Shown here piece by piece: positions 33,382 through 42,075 of a DNA stretch of 64,000 bases. The stretch covers positions 124,001 through 188,000 of the forward strand of contig CANQOQ010000001.1 of NCBI GenBank assembly GCA_947625495.1. Direction: 5' to 3'. Each line of letters starts with the position of its first letter. Positions within the stretch are counted from its first letter, which is position 1. The DNA comes from Candidatus Gastranaerophilales bacterium (GTDB taxonomy: Bacteria; Cyanobacteriota; Vampirovibrionia; Gastranaerophilales; Gastranaerophilaceae). The position numbers were made by a program, and so were the translations under genes. Under the pieces are notes generated by a model. The model searched no databases, had not been told where the DNA came from, and saw only the letters and a program-made list of their open reading frames with translations.

Positions 33382-35287
33382 TATCTTTTTCATTTTTTAA
33401 AACATAAACGAAATCATCAACAAGCTTGGAATTCCATCTTGTTCCAGATTCACTTTTTATTATATCTATAATTTCATCAGTATTATAGGCATTTCTATAG
33501 GGTCTATCCTGTGACATTGCAAAAAATGAATCAACCAACAATACAATTTGTGATGTTATTGGAATATCCGCACCTGTTTTTTGATTAGGATACCCTTTTC
33601 CGTCCCAATTTTCATGATGACTTTCTATTATTGGAATTATATCCTGTATTTTTGATATCGGTTTTAATATTTCTCTTGCGGCTATTACGGGATGAGTTTT
33701 TATTATTTCTTTTTCCTCTTGTGTTAACGGTTCTTTTTTGTTAAATATTTCATCAGGAATCATCGTATTTCCTATATCATAAAGTAAAATCGCCAATCTT
33801 AACTTATCAATTTCTATTTCAGGCAATTCCAATTTTTTTGCAATAATTTCTGCCAGTGCAAGTTTTGATTTTGTTGTACCTTCTTTATATTTTCGGTTAT
33901 ATATTTGTGAAATTATATCTGCTATCGAAAATAAAGTCTCTTCTGAATTTTTATTATCTATTTTTACCTTATTTAATTTTTGAAAAATACTTTTTGATAC
34001 ATCATCACTAACAGGAATAAGTTTTTTTGACAGAATATCAAAAAAAGTATCAATAGCAGTCTGCTGCCAATTGTATTGGTTTTTAGAAGATGCTATTTGA
34101 ATTTGATTTCTTCCGTTTAATTTTGCCTTATACATTGCCTGATCTGCCAGTTCTGTTAATTCATCAATTCTGTCTGAATGTTTTAAAAATGTTGCTACAC
34201 CAATACTTGCAGTAATTCCGCCTATTGTATCTATAACCTGATTTTCAATAGATTTTCTTATTCTCTCTGCCGCAATTAATGCTCCGTTAGTATCAACTCC
34301 GGGTAATAACAGATTAAATTCTTCTCCGCCTATTCTGGCAGGTATATCAATAGAGCGGGCTTCTTTTTTTAATACATTTGCTATTGTTTTTATAGCTATA
34401 TCTCCAAACTGATGTCCGTAAGTATCATTTATCCTTTTTAAATAATCCAAATCCATTGATATTAATGAAAAAGGCTGATTTAATCTTAATGACCTTTCTG
34501 CTTCTTTTATTATATTTTCTTCAAAATATCTTCTGTTAAATAACCCTGTTAAAGGATCTGTTATAGCCTGTTTTTTAACTTCTTCAAATAAGTCCGCTAC
34601 CGTTACTGCCAATTCTATTTGATTTGCAAACAAGGTCAAAAAATTATTTTCCGTATCCGTAATTTCTGCTCGATTTGAAGCTATTATCACGCAGCCAAAA
34701 TTATTGTTATTATTTTTCAATGGTACTATTGCACACGATTGAGACGTAATCTCTTTCATCATTTTTTCAATTTGGTCTTCACCTAATTGCGGGAAAAGCA
34801 GTTTTATTGTACTTTTTATATCTGTTGTAGAATATATTATCTGTTCTTTTAAGGCTTTACCTATAAATGAATCTTCTATATACGGAATTTTATATTCAGA
34901 TATATTTGTCTTTATATAATCCAAAGCTTCTTTAAAATACTTATCTTCAGAAATAGACTTTATTGACAAATAGGATTGGTCATTTTTTTCTTTTTCCAGT
35001 TTTAAAATTGTAACAAAATTATATCCCATATCTTCATGCAGGATTTTAACGATATTATCAAGCATATTTTCAAGCGGTTGAGAAGAATTCATCATATTCC
35101 AAACACTGTTAAGCGTTAATATGGTTTGATTAGCCTGCTCAAGTTCTTTTGTTCTCTGGGCTATTTCTTCTTCAAGCGCAATATTTTTCGCATAAACATC
35201 TGCAAAGTCTTTACCATGCAAATATATAGAGCCGTCTATTTTATTTATTTGACCAAGTATATCTTTTAATCCCGAAAATATATTCAC
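33368..35287 (-). CDS. GAF-GGDEF-HD-GYP cyclic-di-GMP signalling protein
   Basis: 639 aa, no membrane segment. N-terminal coiled coil (about 30-55), GAF-like sensor (60-230), GGDEF diguanylate cyclase (240-405; DPLTGLFNRRYFEE, active loop RIGGEEF, and an RSID inhibition site five residues before it) and an HD-GYP domain (about 465-639; ESHHENWDGKGYP). The cyclase looks intact with product inhibition. In the HD-GYP part the usual HDIGK reads YDIGN, so its first metal ligand is lost and phosphodiesterase activity is doubtful. Follows a heptosyltransferase gene by 53 nt. Confidence 0.92.
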   Translation of the reverse strand: MNIFSGLKDILGQINKIDGSIYLHGKDFADVYAKNIALEEEIAQRTKELEQANQTILTLNSVWNMMNSSQPLENMLDNIVKILHEDMGYNFVTILKLEKEKNDQSYLSIKSISEDKYFKEALDYIKTNISEYKIPYIEDSFIGKALKEQIIYSTTDIKSTIKLLFPQLGEDQIEKMMKEITSQSCAIVPLKNNNNNFGCVIIASNRAEITDTENNFLTLFANQIELAVTVADLFEEVKKQAITDPLTGLFNRRYFEENIIKEAERSLRLNQPFSLISMDLDYLKRINDTYGHQFGDIAIKTIANVLKKEARSIDIPARIGGEEFNLLLPGVDTNGALIAAERIRKSIENQVIDTIGGITASIGVATFLKHSDRIDELTELADQAMYKAKLNGRNQIQIASSKNQYNWQQTAIDTFFDILSKKLIPVSDDVSKSIFQKLNKVKIDNKNSEETLFSIADIISQIYNRKYKEGTTKSKLALAEIIAKKLELPEIEIDKLRLAILLYDIGNTMIPDEIFNKKEPLTQEEKEIIKTHPVIAAREILKPISKIQDIIPIIESHHENWDGKGYPNQKTGADIPITSQIVLLVDSFFAMSQDRPYRNAYNTDEIIDIIKSESGTRWNSKLVDDFVYVLKNEKDINLR

Positions 35288-35340
35288 TTATTAATATCCA
35301 TGAATTTAGTCAACTTAAATATTATATACCCATTTTATTT

Positions 35341-36402
35341 TTAATGTAAAACTTTTTTTACAATATTTATAACTTCTTTCGCTTCAATTTTTTTATTACA
35401 AACATTAATTTCAGTATTATTACGGCATTTTTTCTTCATACAGGGACTGCAATTTATACCTGCCTGCAGTGAATAATATTTATTGCCGAATGGTGCCGTT
35501 CTTTTTTGTGAAGTAGAAAAAAATAATGAAATTATATACGGATGATTAACAGCCCATGCAATATGGCAGCTCCCTGAATCAGGGGTGATTACTAAGTCTG
35601 TATTTTTAAATATATATACCAAATCTTTTAATGTTGTCATTCCGGTTAAATTTATTATATTTTCATTTAATTCAACTAGATTTAATATTTCGTTTATTAC
35701 CTTTTTATCCTTTTCTGTAGCAGTTATTACTATTTTATATTCATCCTTTAATTTATTTATAACTTCTGACCAATTTTTATTGTCCCAATGTTTATTCTGC
35801 CATGTTGTCGCAGGAGATATTACTATTGTTTTCTTTGTTTTATCCGAAAATACTTCTTTTAAATTTTCATTTATTTCGCTTCCGAAATCGGGTAATACAA
35901 AATTTACTGCATCGCCGCTGCAGCCAAGATATTTTGCAATTAGCATATTCCTTTTAACAACATGGAAATTAATATCAAACGGTTTTAGCCCCGTTTTTAT
36001 AATTTCATTAGCAAAAATTCCCGATAATTCTCTGCCGCCATCTAATGCAATTTTTCTTCTGCCTTTTGATAGTCCCATAATAACAGCGCTTTTTAACAAT
36101 TGCTGCGTATCTATTACGACGTCATAATTCTCTTTTTGTATTTCTTTTATTATTTTCGAAAATTCTTTAAGATTTGAAATTTTATTTTTATTATTTTTCC
36201 ATTTTCTTTTGGGAATTACAAAAACTCTGTCAATTAAAGGATTATTTATTATAAAATCAGATGCCTTATCTTCAACAACCCAATCTAAATGCACCATAGG
36301 ATATTTTTCTTTTATCGCATACGCTAAAGGAAGCGTATGAATTGTATCTCCCAAGGCACTCAGTCTTATTATTAATATTTTATTTATTTTATTTTCCGAC
36401 AT
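35341..36402 (-). CDS. LPS heptosyltransferase (glycosyltransferase family 9)
   Basis: Transfers heptose from ADP-heptose to the LPS inner core. 353 aa; N-terminal ILIIRLSALGDTIHTLPLAYA is the hallmark of WaaC/WaaF-like enzymes, with the C-terminal TPDSGSCHIAWAVNHP sugar-nucleotide site and a Cys-rich tail (NCSPCMKKKC) also seen in the family. Which core heptose it adds cannot be told. It uses the product of rfaE2 at 2171. No Shine-Dalgarno is evident before the ATG. Confidence 0.92.
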   Translation of the reverse strand: MSENKINKILIIRLSALGDTIHTLPLAYAIKEKYPMVHLDWVVEDKASDFIINNPLIDRVFVIPKRKWKNNKNKISNLKEFSKIIKEIQKENYDVVIDTQQLLKSAVIMGLSKGRRKIALDGGRELSGIFANEIIKTGLKPFDINFHVVKRNMLIAKYLGCSGDAVNFVLPDFGSEINENLKEVFSDKTKKTIVISPATTWQNKHWDNKNWSEVINKLKDEYKIVITATEKDKKVINEILNLVELNENIINLTGMTTLKDLVYIFKNTDLVITPDSGSCHIAWAVNHPYIISLFFSTSQKRTAPFGNKYYSLQAGINCSPCMKKKCRNNTEINVCNKKIEAKEVINIVKKVLH

Positions 36403-36606
36403 TATTTTTTTGTAAATACTAATTTAATATTAAGTATATCAGAAATTTTTATTCATTTAACGTATTTTACGATTTTAAAAATACAATAAAAGTTTACATA
36501 ACAATCAAGTTTTTAAACTTTTTGGGGGAATATTTTTAATATGAAATTGATTATTATTAATTTGTCAAAGAACAATGGTTAAATTATTTTACTACTTGGA
36601 AATTAT

Positions 36607-36849
36607 ATGAACAGAAAGAAATCAGAAGAAATAAAAAATGAAATAGAAATGTGTAAAATGAGATTAAGGACAATAAAACCTCATTTAACAGAAGAAAAAA
36701 CTGCACTTAATGAATCCTTTAATAAATTATTAATAGAAAAGGCAATATTGCGAGATAAATTGCTGTATAAAAGCCCGTCTTTTTTGTCAAAGATTATGAA
36801 AAAAATAAAACCTTCCAAAAAAGAATTAATATGTGATTATTTTAATTAA
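36607..36849 (+). CDS. Small basic coiled-coil protein, 80 aa
   Basis: Not recognised. Lys/Glu-rich and probably one long helix (about 5-55), followed by a basic tail KIMKKIKPSKKE. TTGGA precedes the ATG. It overlaps the convergent fliR gene by 4 nt. No signal peptide. A role in flagellar export would be pure guess. Confidence 0.5.
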   Translation: MNRKKSEEIKNEIEMCKMRLRTIKPHLTEEKTALNESFNKLLIEKAILRDKLLYKSPSFLSKIMKKIKPSKKELICDYFN

Positions 36850-37628
36850 AAAATACCGGAGAAAGACTCAAAGTAATCAGTAATTACATTTAAAAGCTGA
36901 GGTAAAACAACAATTAATATAGCTGAACCTAAAACCGGTTTAAATAAAAAGCTCATTTGAAATACATTTACTTGCGGAGCAGTTTTAGATATAATACCGA
37001 GAATTATATCCTGTCCCAGAGTAGCAATTAGAACGGGTGATGCTATTTGAAGTCCTATATATAGTACATTTGACGTTATCCTGACAAGATATGGCATATT
37101 AATGATTTCATTCAAGGGAATTGCATGTGCATATATGGGAAATACTTCAAAACTTCTTATAAACGCATTAAAAGTCCAATATGCTCCGCCTATTTCAAGA
37201 AATATAATTAAAGCTAAAAGTCCGAATATTCTGCCCATAATAGAAACTTGAGACGAAGTGGAAGGATCCATAATTGTTGCAGAGGAAACACCCTGCTGCA
37301 TATTAATCATATCTCCGCCGCTTTCTATTGCTTTTACTATACAATTTACTATAAAACCTATTACTGCCCCTGCCATATAGTTAATAACTATTGCATATAT
37401 CATGGAAACATCGGGGCTTGGAGCTTCCTGTTTTATAAGCATACTTACAATGATTGTAAAAATCAATGCAAATCCTACTTTTGCTATCATTGGTATTTCA
37501 CTGCGCTGCAAAAAAGGTACAGTTCGCATCAGGCCTGCCGTTCTTGCAAATATAGGAATTCCGGCAGATAGTATATTGTTTACCTCCGGAAAATATTTTG
37601 GAAAATCATTCATTATCGTATCAAGCAT
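36846..37628 (-). CDS. fliR: Flagellar export gate protein FliR
   Basis: Inner-membrane component of the flagellar type III export gate; 260 aa, family length, with about six hydrophobic segments and the typical IFARTAGLMRTVPFL start. MIYAIVINYMAGAVIGFIV and QQGVSSATIMDPSTSSQVSI are family regions. Last gene in the fliM/N-O-P-Q-R set, 3 nt after fliQ. SctT of injectisomes is homologous; flagellar identity is favoured by the fliO and FliN-like neighbours. Confidence 0.94.
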   Translation of the reverse strand: MLDTIMNDFPKYFPEVNNILSAGIPIFARTAGLMRTVPFLQRSEIPMIAKVGFALIFTIIVSMLIKQEAPSPDVSMIYAIVINYMAGAVIGFIVNCIVKAIESGGDMINMQQGVSSATIMDPSTSSQVSIMGRIFGLLALIIFLEIGGAYWTFNAFIRSFEVFPIYAHAIPLNEIINMPYLVRITSNVLYIGLQIASPVLIATLGQDIILGIISKTAPQVNVFQMSFLFKPVLGSAILIVVLPQLLNVITDYFESFSGIF

Positions 37629-37631
37629 TTT

Positions 37632-38132
37632 TTACCTTCGATTTTCCATAATGGTTTTTCTTTCAGCCAGATTAGGAGTCGGGACCTCTTTTGCCCCGTT
37701 TCTTAAGAAATTAAATCTATCTTTACTTTGTCCTTGATTATAAGGTTTGGCTGCGTTATTTAAAATTCTTTCCATCGGAACCATATCTTTTTTAGTGTCC
37801 GATTTAATTTCATCAATAAAAGGTTTTGTATAATTATAATAGTTTGGCGGCAGAACAAATTCGTCATTTTTTGGAACAACTTCAAAAGCTATAACACTAC
37901 CTTCCATAAATAAATTACTTAATAATTTTAAATAACCTGTTCCAAGAATGATAATAACAAGAAATACTGCAAAAATCTTTGGAGCTGCAGCAATTGTTTG
38001 TTCCTGAACTTGCGTAACCGCCTGCAGGATTCCCACAACAAGCCCAATAGCAGCTGCAGTCAATACACATGGCATTGCTATCATAAGCATTACCATTAAT
38101 CCTTTTGCAAAATACTCCGTTAATATTTCCAT
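37632..38132 (-). CDS. fliQ: Flagellar export protein FliQ with long C-terminal extension
   Basis: Two membrane helices (about 12-38 and 51-75) with AVTQVQEQTIAAAPKI between them, the FliQ core that pairs with FliP and FliR in the export gate. Normal FliQ is ~90 aa; this protein is 166, with ~80 extra hydrophilic residues after the second helix (Lys/Asn/Pro-rich, no recognised domain). The extension is in frame with no intervening start, and fliR follows 3 nt later. AAAGGA precedes the ATG. Confidence 0.92.
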   Translation of the reverse strand: MEILTEYFAKGLMVMLMIAMPCVLTAAAIGLVVGILQAVTQVQEQTIAAAPKIFAVFLVIIILGTGYLKLLSNLFMEGSVIAFEVVPKNDEFVLPPNYYNYTKPFIDEIKSDTKKDMVPMERILNNAAKPYNQGQSKDRFNFLRNGAKEVPTPNLAERKTIMENRR

Positions 38133-38141
38133 AATAATCCT

Positions 38142-38783
38142 TTAATTAAAACTTCCGACTAATCCGTTAACTATTAAACTCCACCCGTCTACAGCAATAA
38201 ATATAAGAAGTTTAAACGGAAGAGAAATAATTGTCGGCGACAACATAAACATACCTAATGCTAAAAGCACATTCGCAACTACCAAGTCCAAAACAATAAA
38301 AGGAACAAATACTATAAAACTTATTTCAAAAGCTGTTTTTAATTCACTCAAAATATATGCAGGAGCAACTTCCCATATAGTAAGTTCTTCAACTGTTTTA
38401 GGTGCAGTTTTTCTTGAAAGTTTGACAAAAAATGCCAAATCTTTATCTCTTGTTTGTTTTAGCATAAATTCTTTTAACGGTTTTGACCCTTCCGATATCG
38501 CCAGAACTATAGAACCTGATTCTTGATATGGTTTTGAACCGACATCATACATTTGTTGAAATACAGGTCCCATTGTATAAAATGTCAATATAATAGATAA
38601 TCCGACTAATACTATTGCCGGAGGAATCTGTTGTGCGCCAAGTGCTTGTTTTAAAAATCCAAATACAATTACATATCTTAAAAAACTGGTCATACACACA
38701 AACATGAACGGCAAAAATGAAAATATTGCCATTACTGTTAATAATTGTAATACCGGATTTAAATCTTTTAATATCGTATCCAT
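38142..38783 (-). CDS. fliP: Flagellar export gate protein FliP
   Basis: Core channel protein of the export gate; 213 aa with four hydrophobic segments. Family signatures TSFLRYVIVFGFLKQALG and QIPPAIVLVGLSIILTFY are present, and EISFIVFVPFIVLDLVV in the C-terminal half. It lacks the cleaved signal peptide of enterobacterial FliP, as is common in other phyla. 9 nt upstream of fliQ; GAGG before the ATG. Confidence 0.96.
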   Translation of the reverse strand: MDTILKDLNPVLQLLTVMAIFSFLPFMFVCMTSFLRYVIVFGFLKQALGAQQIPPAIVLVGLSIILTFYTMGPVFQQMYDVGSKPYQESGSIVLAISEGSKPLKEFMLKQTRDKDLAFFVKLSRKTAPKTVEELTIWEVAPAYILSELKTAFEISFIVFVPFIVLDLVVANVLLALGMFMLSPTIISLPFKLLIFIAVDGWSLIVNGLVGSFN

Positions 38784-38786
38784 TTT

Positions 38787-39086
38787 TTAACCTCTATCTA
38801 TTTTATCGGGTTCTATATTAATTTCGGGTTTGTTATTCTCATCAAGTTTAGAAAGCATTGTAGTATTTGAACTATCACCTGCAATAAGAAATCTTTCACT
38901 TCCTGCCTTAATTACATATAAAGTTTTGGTCGGAGACAGTTTCATATAATTCTCAACCTTTAAATATCCTTTATCTCTTGCAGTTTGATCACCTGTCATT
39001 GTTTTTTTATATACATATAGAGCTGCTGCAATAAAACCTATCATTGCAAGCATATATACCGTAAAATTAATAATGTATGAATTCAT
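38787..39086 (-). CDS. fliO: Flagellar assembly protein FliO-like
   Basis: 99 aa with one membrane helix (about 6-26) followed by a small cytoplasmic beta domain (YLKVENYMKLSPTKTLYVIKAG, RFLIAGDSSNTTMLSKL). This SPTKTLYVIxxGxxxFLIG pattern is typical of FliO, a scaffold for FliP assembly. FliO varies a lot, so position between the FliN-like gene and fliP carries much of the call. Confidence 0.85.
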   Translation of the reverse strand: MNSYIINFTVYMLAMIGFIAAALYVYKKTMTGDQTARDKGYLKVENYMKLSPTKTLYVIKAGSERFLIAGDSSNTTMLSKLDENNKPEINIEPDKIDRG

Positions 39087-39089
39087 AAA

Positions 39090-40301
39090 TTATATACTTT
39101 CGTCTTCTATTTCAAAATCACTATAGTCAAAGTTTTCATTACCCTCATTAGAATTTTTATCTTCCACACTTTGATCTTTATTTGCTTCATCATTTTTAAC
39201 GGGAGCGGGCTTTTTTTGCTGCGGTTTTGCCTGCGCAGGTTTCTCGGATTTTTCAGGCTTAGTTTGTATCGTTTCTTTTGTTTTATTTATACTATCTATT
39301 CTTACTCCGTACCTGTCATTTAATATAACAAGTTCACCCGTTGCGACAACTTGATTTTCCACTCTAAGCTTAATTTTATTATCATAAACGGAACCTACAT
39401 CAATTACTAACCCTTCTGATATCTGTTTTAATTCACCGAGTGTTAATTTAACATTATCAAATTCTGCAGTAATATCAACAAGAATCGAATCCCACATATT
39501 TTGAGGAGTGTTGTTTGTCTCTTCTGCCATTTCATTGCCTCCGTTATTATCAATATTTATTATTAATGACGGATTGGGATTGATTCTGAATTTAACTTCA
39601 TTTTTTTCCCATAATACCGACATTATATTTATATTACTTTCTTCAAGGAGTATTATATCCCCTTTCTCCATTGTTTTTATTTCATTTAATTCTAATTTAG
39701 ATTTACCAACACCTATCTTTACATCCGCATACTTTTTTCTAAAATCATTTATAGAAAAATTCTCTTTAGTATTTATTTTTTCTATACAAGGAATAACATT
39801 TTCGGGAAGTGATATTATTATTTTACCTGTATGTATATCTTTGTTTCTTATATAAAATGTAAAATTAAGTATTTGAGTGTTATTCATTTTATTCTTACTT
39901 TGTTCGGTTATAATAAGTTTCTCTTTTATATTTTTATAGACAAAAAGAGAAAAAGAATTAATAACGGAAGCTTCAATATCCGTAAGTGTATTAAGTTTAA
40001 ATATATTGTTACTTTCACCTAATGCCGTATCTAACAACATTTCAATTACTTTTGATGAAATTTTAATTGTAAAATCACCGGTTTTATCTATCGATATTTT
40101 ATTTACAAAATATTCATCACCATACATCAAGATATTCTCAGCTTGAGAAACACCCATAAATCTTACTTCAATATCACAGGAAAAAAATTCTTTTATACTT
40201 TCCTTAAATTTCTCATACAAATTAGAGTAATGCCAGTAATAATCATTAAAAAGATTACTGCCTTTTTTATTATTTATTTTTGATTCTAATTGAGATGCCA
40301 T
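39090..40301 (-). CDS. FliM/FliN-like flagellar switch protein with Lys/Pro-rich tail
   Basis: 403 aa. The N-terminal ~200 residues resemble a CheC/FliM middle domain (LLDTALGESNNIF, LTDIEASVINSFSLFVYK). Around 265-345 is a SpoA (FliN) domain: MWDSILVDITAEFDNVKLTLGEL, then GSVYDNKIKLRVENQVVATGEL and DRYGVRIDSI. The last ~55 residues are Lys/Pro/Gln-rich then acidic. This fused layout is unlike the separate FliM and FliN of enterobacteria. It may form the C-ring or act with export genes fliOPQR that follow 3 nt later. Confidence 0.82.
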   Translation of the reverse strand: MASQLESKINNKKGSNLFNDYYWHYSNLYEKFKESIKEFFSCDIEVRFMGVSQAENILMYGDEYFVNKISIDKTGDFTIKISSKVIEMLLDTALGESNNIFKLNTLTDIEASVINSFSLFVYKNIKEKLIITEQSKNKMNNTQILNFTFYIRNKDIHTGKIIISLPENVIPCIEKINTKENFSINDFRKKYADVKIGVGKSKLELNEIKTMEKGDIILLEESNINIMSVLWEKNEVKFRINPNPSLIINIDNNGGNEMAEETNNTPQNMWDSILVDITAEFDNVKLTLGELKQISEGLVIDVGSVYDNKIKLRVENQVVATGELVILNDRYGVRIDSINKTKETIQTKPEKSEKPAQAKPQQKKPAPVKNDEANKDQSVEDKNSNEGNENFDYSDFEIEDESI

Positions 40302-40480
40302 TACTTACCCTAATCTTTAATCCCTCACAAATACAATATATTTTTTTACATGAGTGAACATCATTTATACGTTGTATTTTTTAATTATTATTTTTTATAA
40401 ATCATTATTTTAAATGATAACAAAATAATCACGTTTTTGTATACTGAACACTTGAATATAGTATTTATTTGGGGAAATGT

Positions 40481-41353
40481 ATGGCAAAAGAAAATATAAA
40501 AAGAATAAAAATCCAAGAGCAAAAGCCTGACTTAAAAATAGTTAAACCGGTTAAAACAAAGCCATACAGTGATATAGATTTAAATAACTGGAAAGAATAC
40601 AGCCATATTAAAACTGATACTTGGTGGGAATTTGCACAAAGAGATAATACACACGGACACTCTAATGAATATCACGGCAATTATATTCCGCAATTGGCTC
40701 AGCAGCTATATGAAAGATTTACAAAAAAAAATGATATAATTTTAGATTTGTTTTTAGGTTCAGGAACCAGTGCAATTGAAGCATTAAATATGGGAAGAAG
40801 ATGTATAGGAGTTGAGCTGAAACAAGAACAGGCAGAAGCAGTAAAAAATAAGTTTTCCGAAAAAGAATTGGTTACCGATATAAATATAATTTGTGAAGAC
40901 AGTGCTTCAGATAGAGTAAAAGAAAAAATCCAAGCAAGACTTGATGTAATGAGAGAAGAAAAAGCTCAATTTCTGGTGCTTCATCCGCCTTATGACGATA
41001 TTATAAAATTTTCGGATAAAAAAGAAGATTTATCAAATTGCCCTACAACCGAGAAATTTTATGAACTGTTTAAAAAAGTTGCACAAAACGGATATGATAT
41101 GCTTGAAAAAGGCAGATTCGCAGCACTTATAATCGGTGATAAATATGCAAACGGAGAAATAGTCCCCTTAGGAGCCGACTGCGCAGCTAAAATGCGTGAA
41201 ATCGGTTTTAAAATGAAAGCCGTTATCGTTAAAAATATGGAAGGTAACGAAAGAGCTAAAGGTAAAACCGCAAACTTATGGCGCTATCGTGCTTTAAACG
41301 GCGGATTTTATATATTTAAACACGAGTATATCTATGTCTTCCAAAAAGTTTAA
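40481..41353 (+). CDS. DNA methyltransferase, N4/N6 type, orphan
   Basis: 290 aa from the ATG at 40481 behind GGGG; a TTG at 40469 is less likely. AdoMet-binding ILDLFLGSGTSAIEALNMG (about 88-106) and a catalytic HPPY at 168-171 (usually D/N/S-PPY) mark an amino-methyltransferase of the N6_N4_Mtase type. Variable target-recognition sequence lies between and after these. No restriction enzyme is adjacent, so it is a solitary methylase. A small DUF1653-like gene overlaps its end by 20 nt. Target site unknown. Confidence 0.9.
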   Translation: MAKENIKRIKIQEQKPDLKIVKPVKTKPYSDIDLNNWKEYSHIKTDTWWEFAQRDNTHGHSNEYHGNYIPQLAQQLYERFTKKNDIILDLFLGSGTSAIEALNMGRRCIGVELKQEQAEAVKNKFSEKELVTDINIICEDSASDRVKEKIQARLDVMREEKAQFLVLHPPYDDIIKFSDKKEDLSNCPTTEKFYELFKKVAQNGYDMLEKGRFAALIIGDKYANGEIVPLGADCAAKMREIGFKMKAVIVKNMEGNERAKGKTANLWRYRALNGGFYIFKHEYIYVFQKV

Positions 41354-41525
41354 ACACCTTAAAACCGGTAATATTTATGAAATGCTCAGAGATGACATTA
41401 TTAATTGTACTAATGCCAACTCTGAACAAGTTATGGTGCTTTATAAAAGCGAACTTCATAAAGGTAAACTTTTTGTACGTGAAAAAAACGAATTTTATGA
41501 GAAATTTAAACCATTTCAAGTTTAG
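41334..41525 (+). CDS. Small DUF1653-like protein, 63 aa
   Basis: Starts within the end of the methyltransferase gene. The pattern HLKTGNIYEMLR...EQVMVLYKSELHKGKLFVRE...FYEKF follows the DUF1653 order (H-x-K-G-x-x-Y-E, then M-V-x-Y-x, then F-V-R). Function of that family is unknown; it is a small SH3-like fold in relatives. The overlap suggests coupled translation with the methylase. Confidence 0.7.
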   Translation: MSSKKFKHLKTGNIYEMLRDDIINCTNANSEQVMVLYKSELHKGKLFVREKNEFYEKFKPFQV

Positions 41526-41571
41526 AATCAGATAATGAGTAAAATAAAGTTTTTATGTTTATTTTAAAAGT

Positions 41572-41967
41572 TTAACTGATTATTTTTTTCAGCCAAGATG
41601 TAATTGTATCTTTATTTATGCCTTTTTTTATTTCTATTTCCAAAGATTGAATCTCATTTTTCTTTTTTGATGAATCAGATACAAAATAATCTTTACAATA
41701 TACTAATTGAGGATTTGCCATTAAAAGTTTTCCGTCAGGTGTAATCTGGGCATCATATTCTCTTATAAATAAAGCATCTTGTTTGGGCATTCTTTCAAGA
41801 GTTGACTGAACTTCAGGAGTTTGAACATAACTATACAACTGTGATGTAATTTCTTTTCCTCTTTCCATTTTTTTTATTACATCTTTTTGCGATAATTTTT
41901 TTTCTGATTTTTCGGATTTTACCGCTCCATTAACATGTTGTTTTGCATATAAACTAACTTTTGTCAT
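41572..41967 (-). CDS. Hypothetical protein, 131 aa
   Basis: Not recognised. Lys-rich, soluble, no signal peptide. AAGGAA precedes the ATG closely. It stands alone between the methylase operon and a bidirectional terminator. Composition resembles small cytoplasmic proteins of this lineage; no motif supports a function. Confidence 0.55.
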   Translation of the reverse strand: MTKVSLYAKQHVNGAVKSEKSEKKLSQKDVIKKMERGKEITSQLYSYVQTPEVQSTLERMPKQDALFIREYDAQITPDGKLLMANPQLVYCKDYFVSDSSKKKNEIQSLEIEIKKGINKDTITSWLKKIIS

Positions 41968-42027
41968 GTTTCTTCCTTTTTGTTATTTGCCTATATAAAA
42001 CTTATAAAAAAAATTATTGCTAAAAAA

Positions 42028-42060
42028 AAGGAACCCTTATTTAAATTTTAAGGGTTCCTT
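42028..42060. terminator. Bidirectional terminator
   Basis: 12-bp stem AAGGAACCCTTA/TAAGGGTTCCTT (42028-42039, 42049-42060), flanked by A-tract and T-tract; ends the ADP-forming ligase gene on the minus strand. Confidence 0.9.
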
Positions 42061-42075
42061 TTTTTTTATTGGTTT

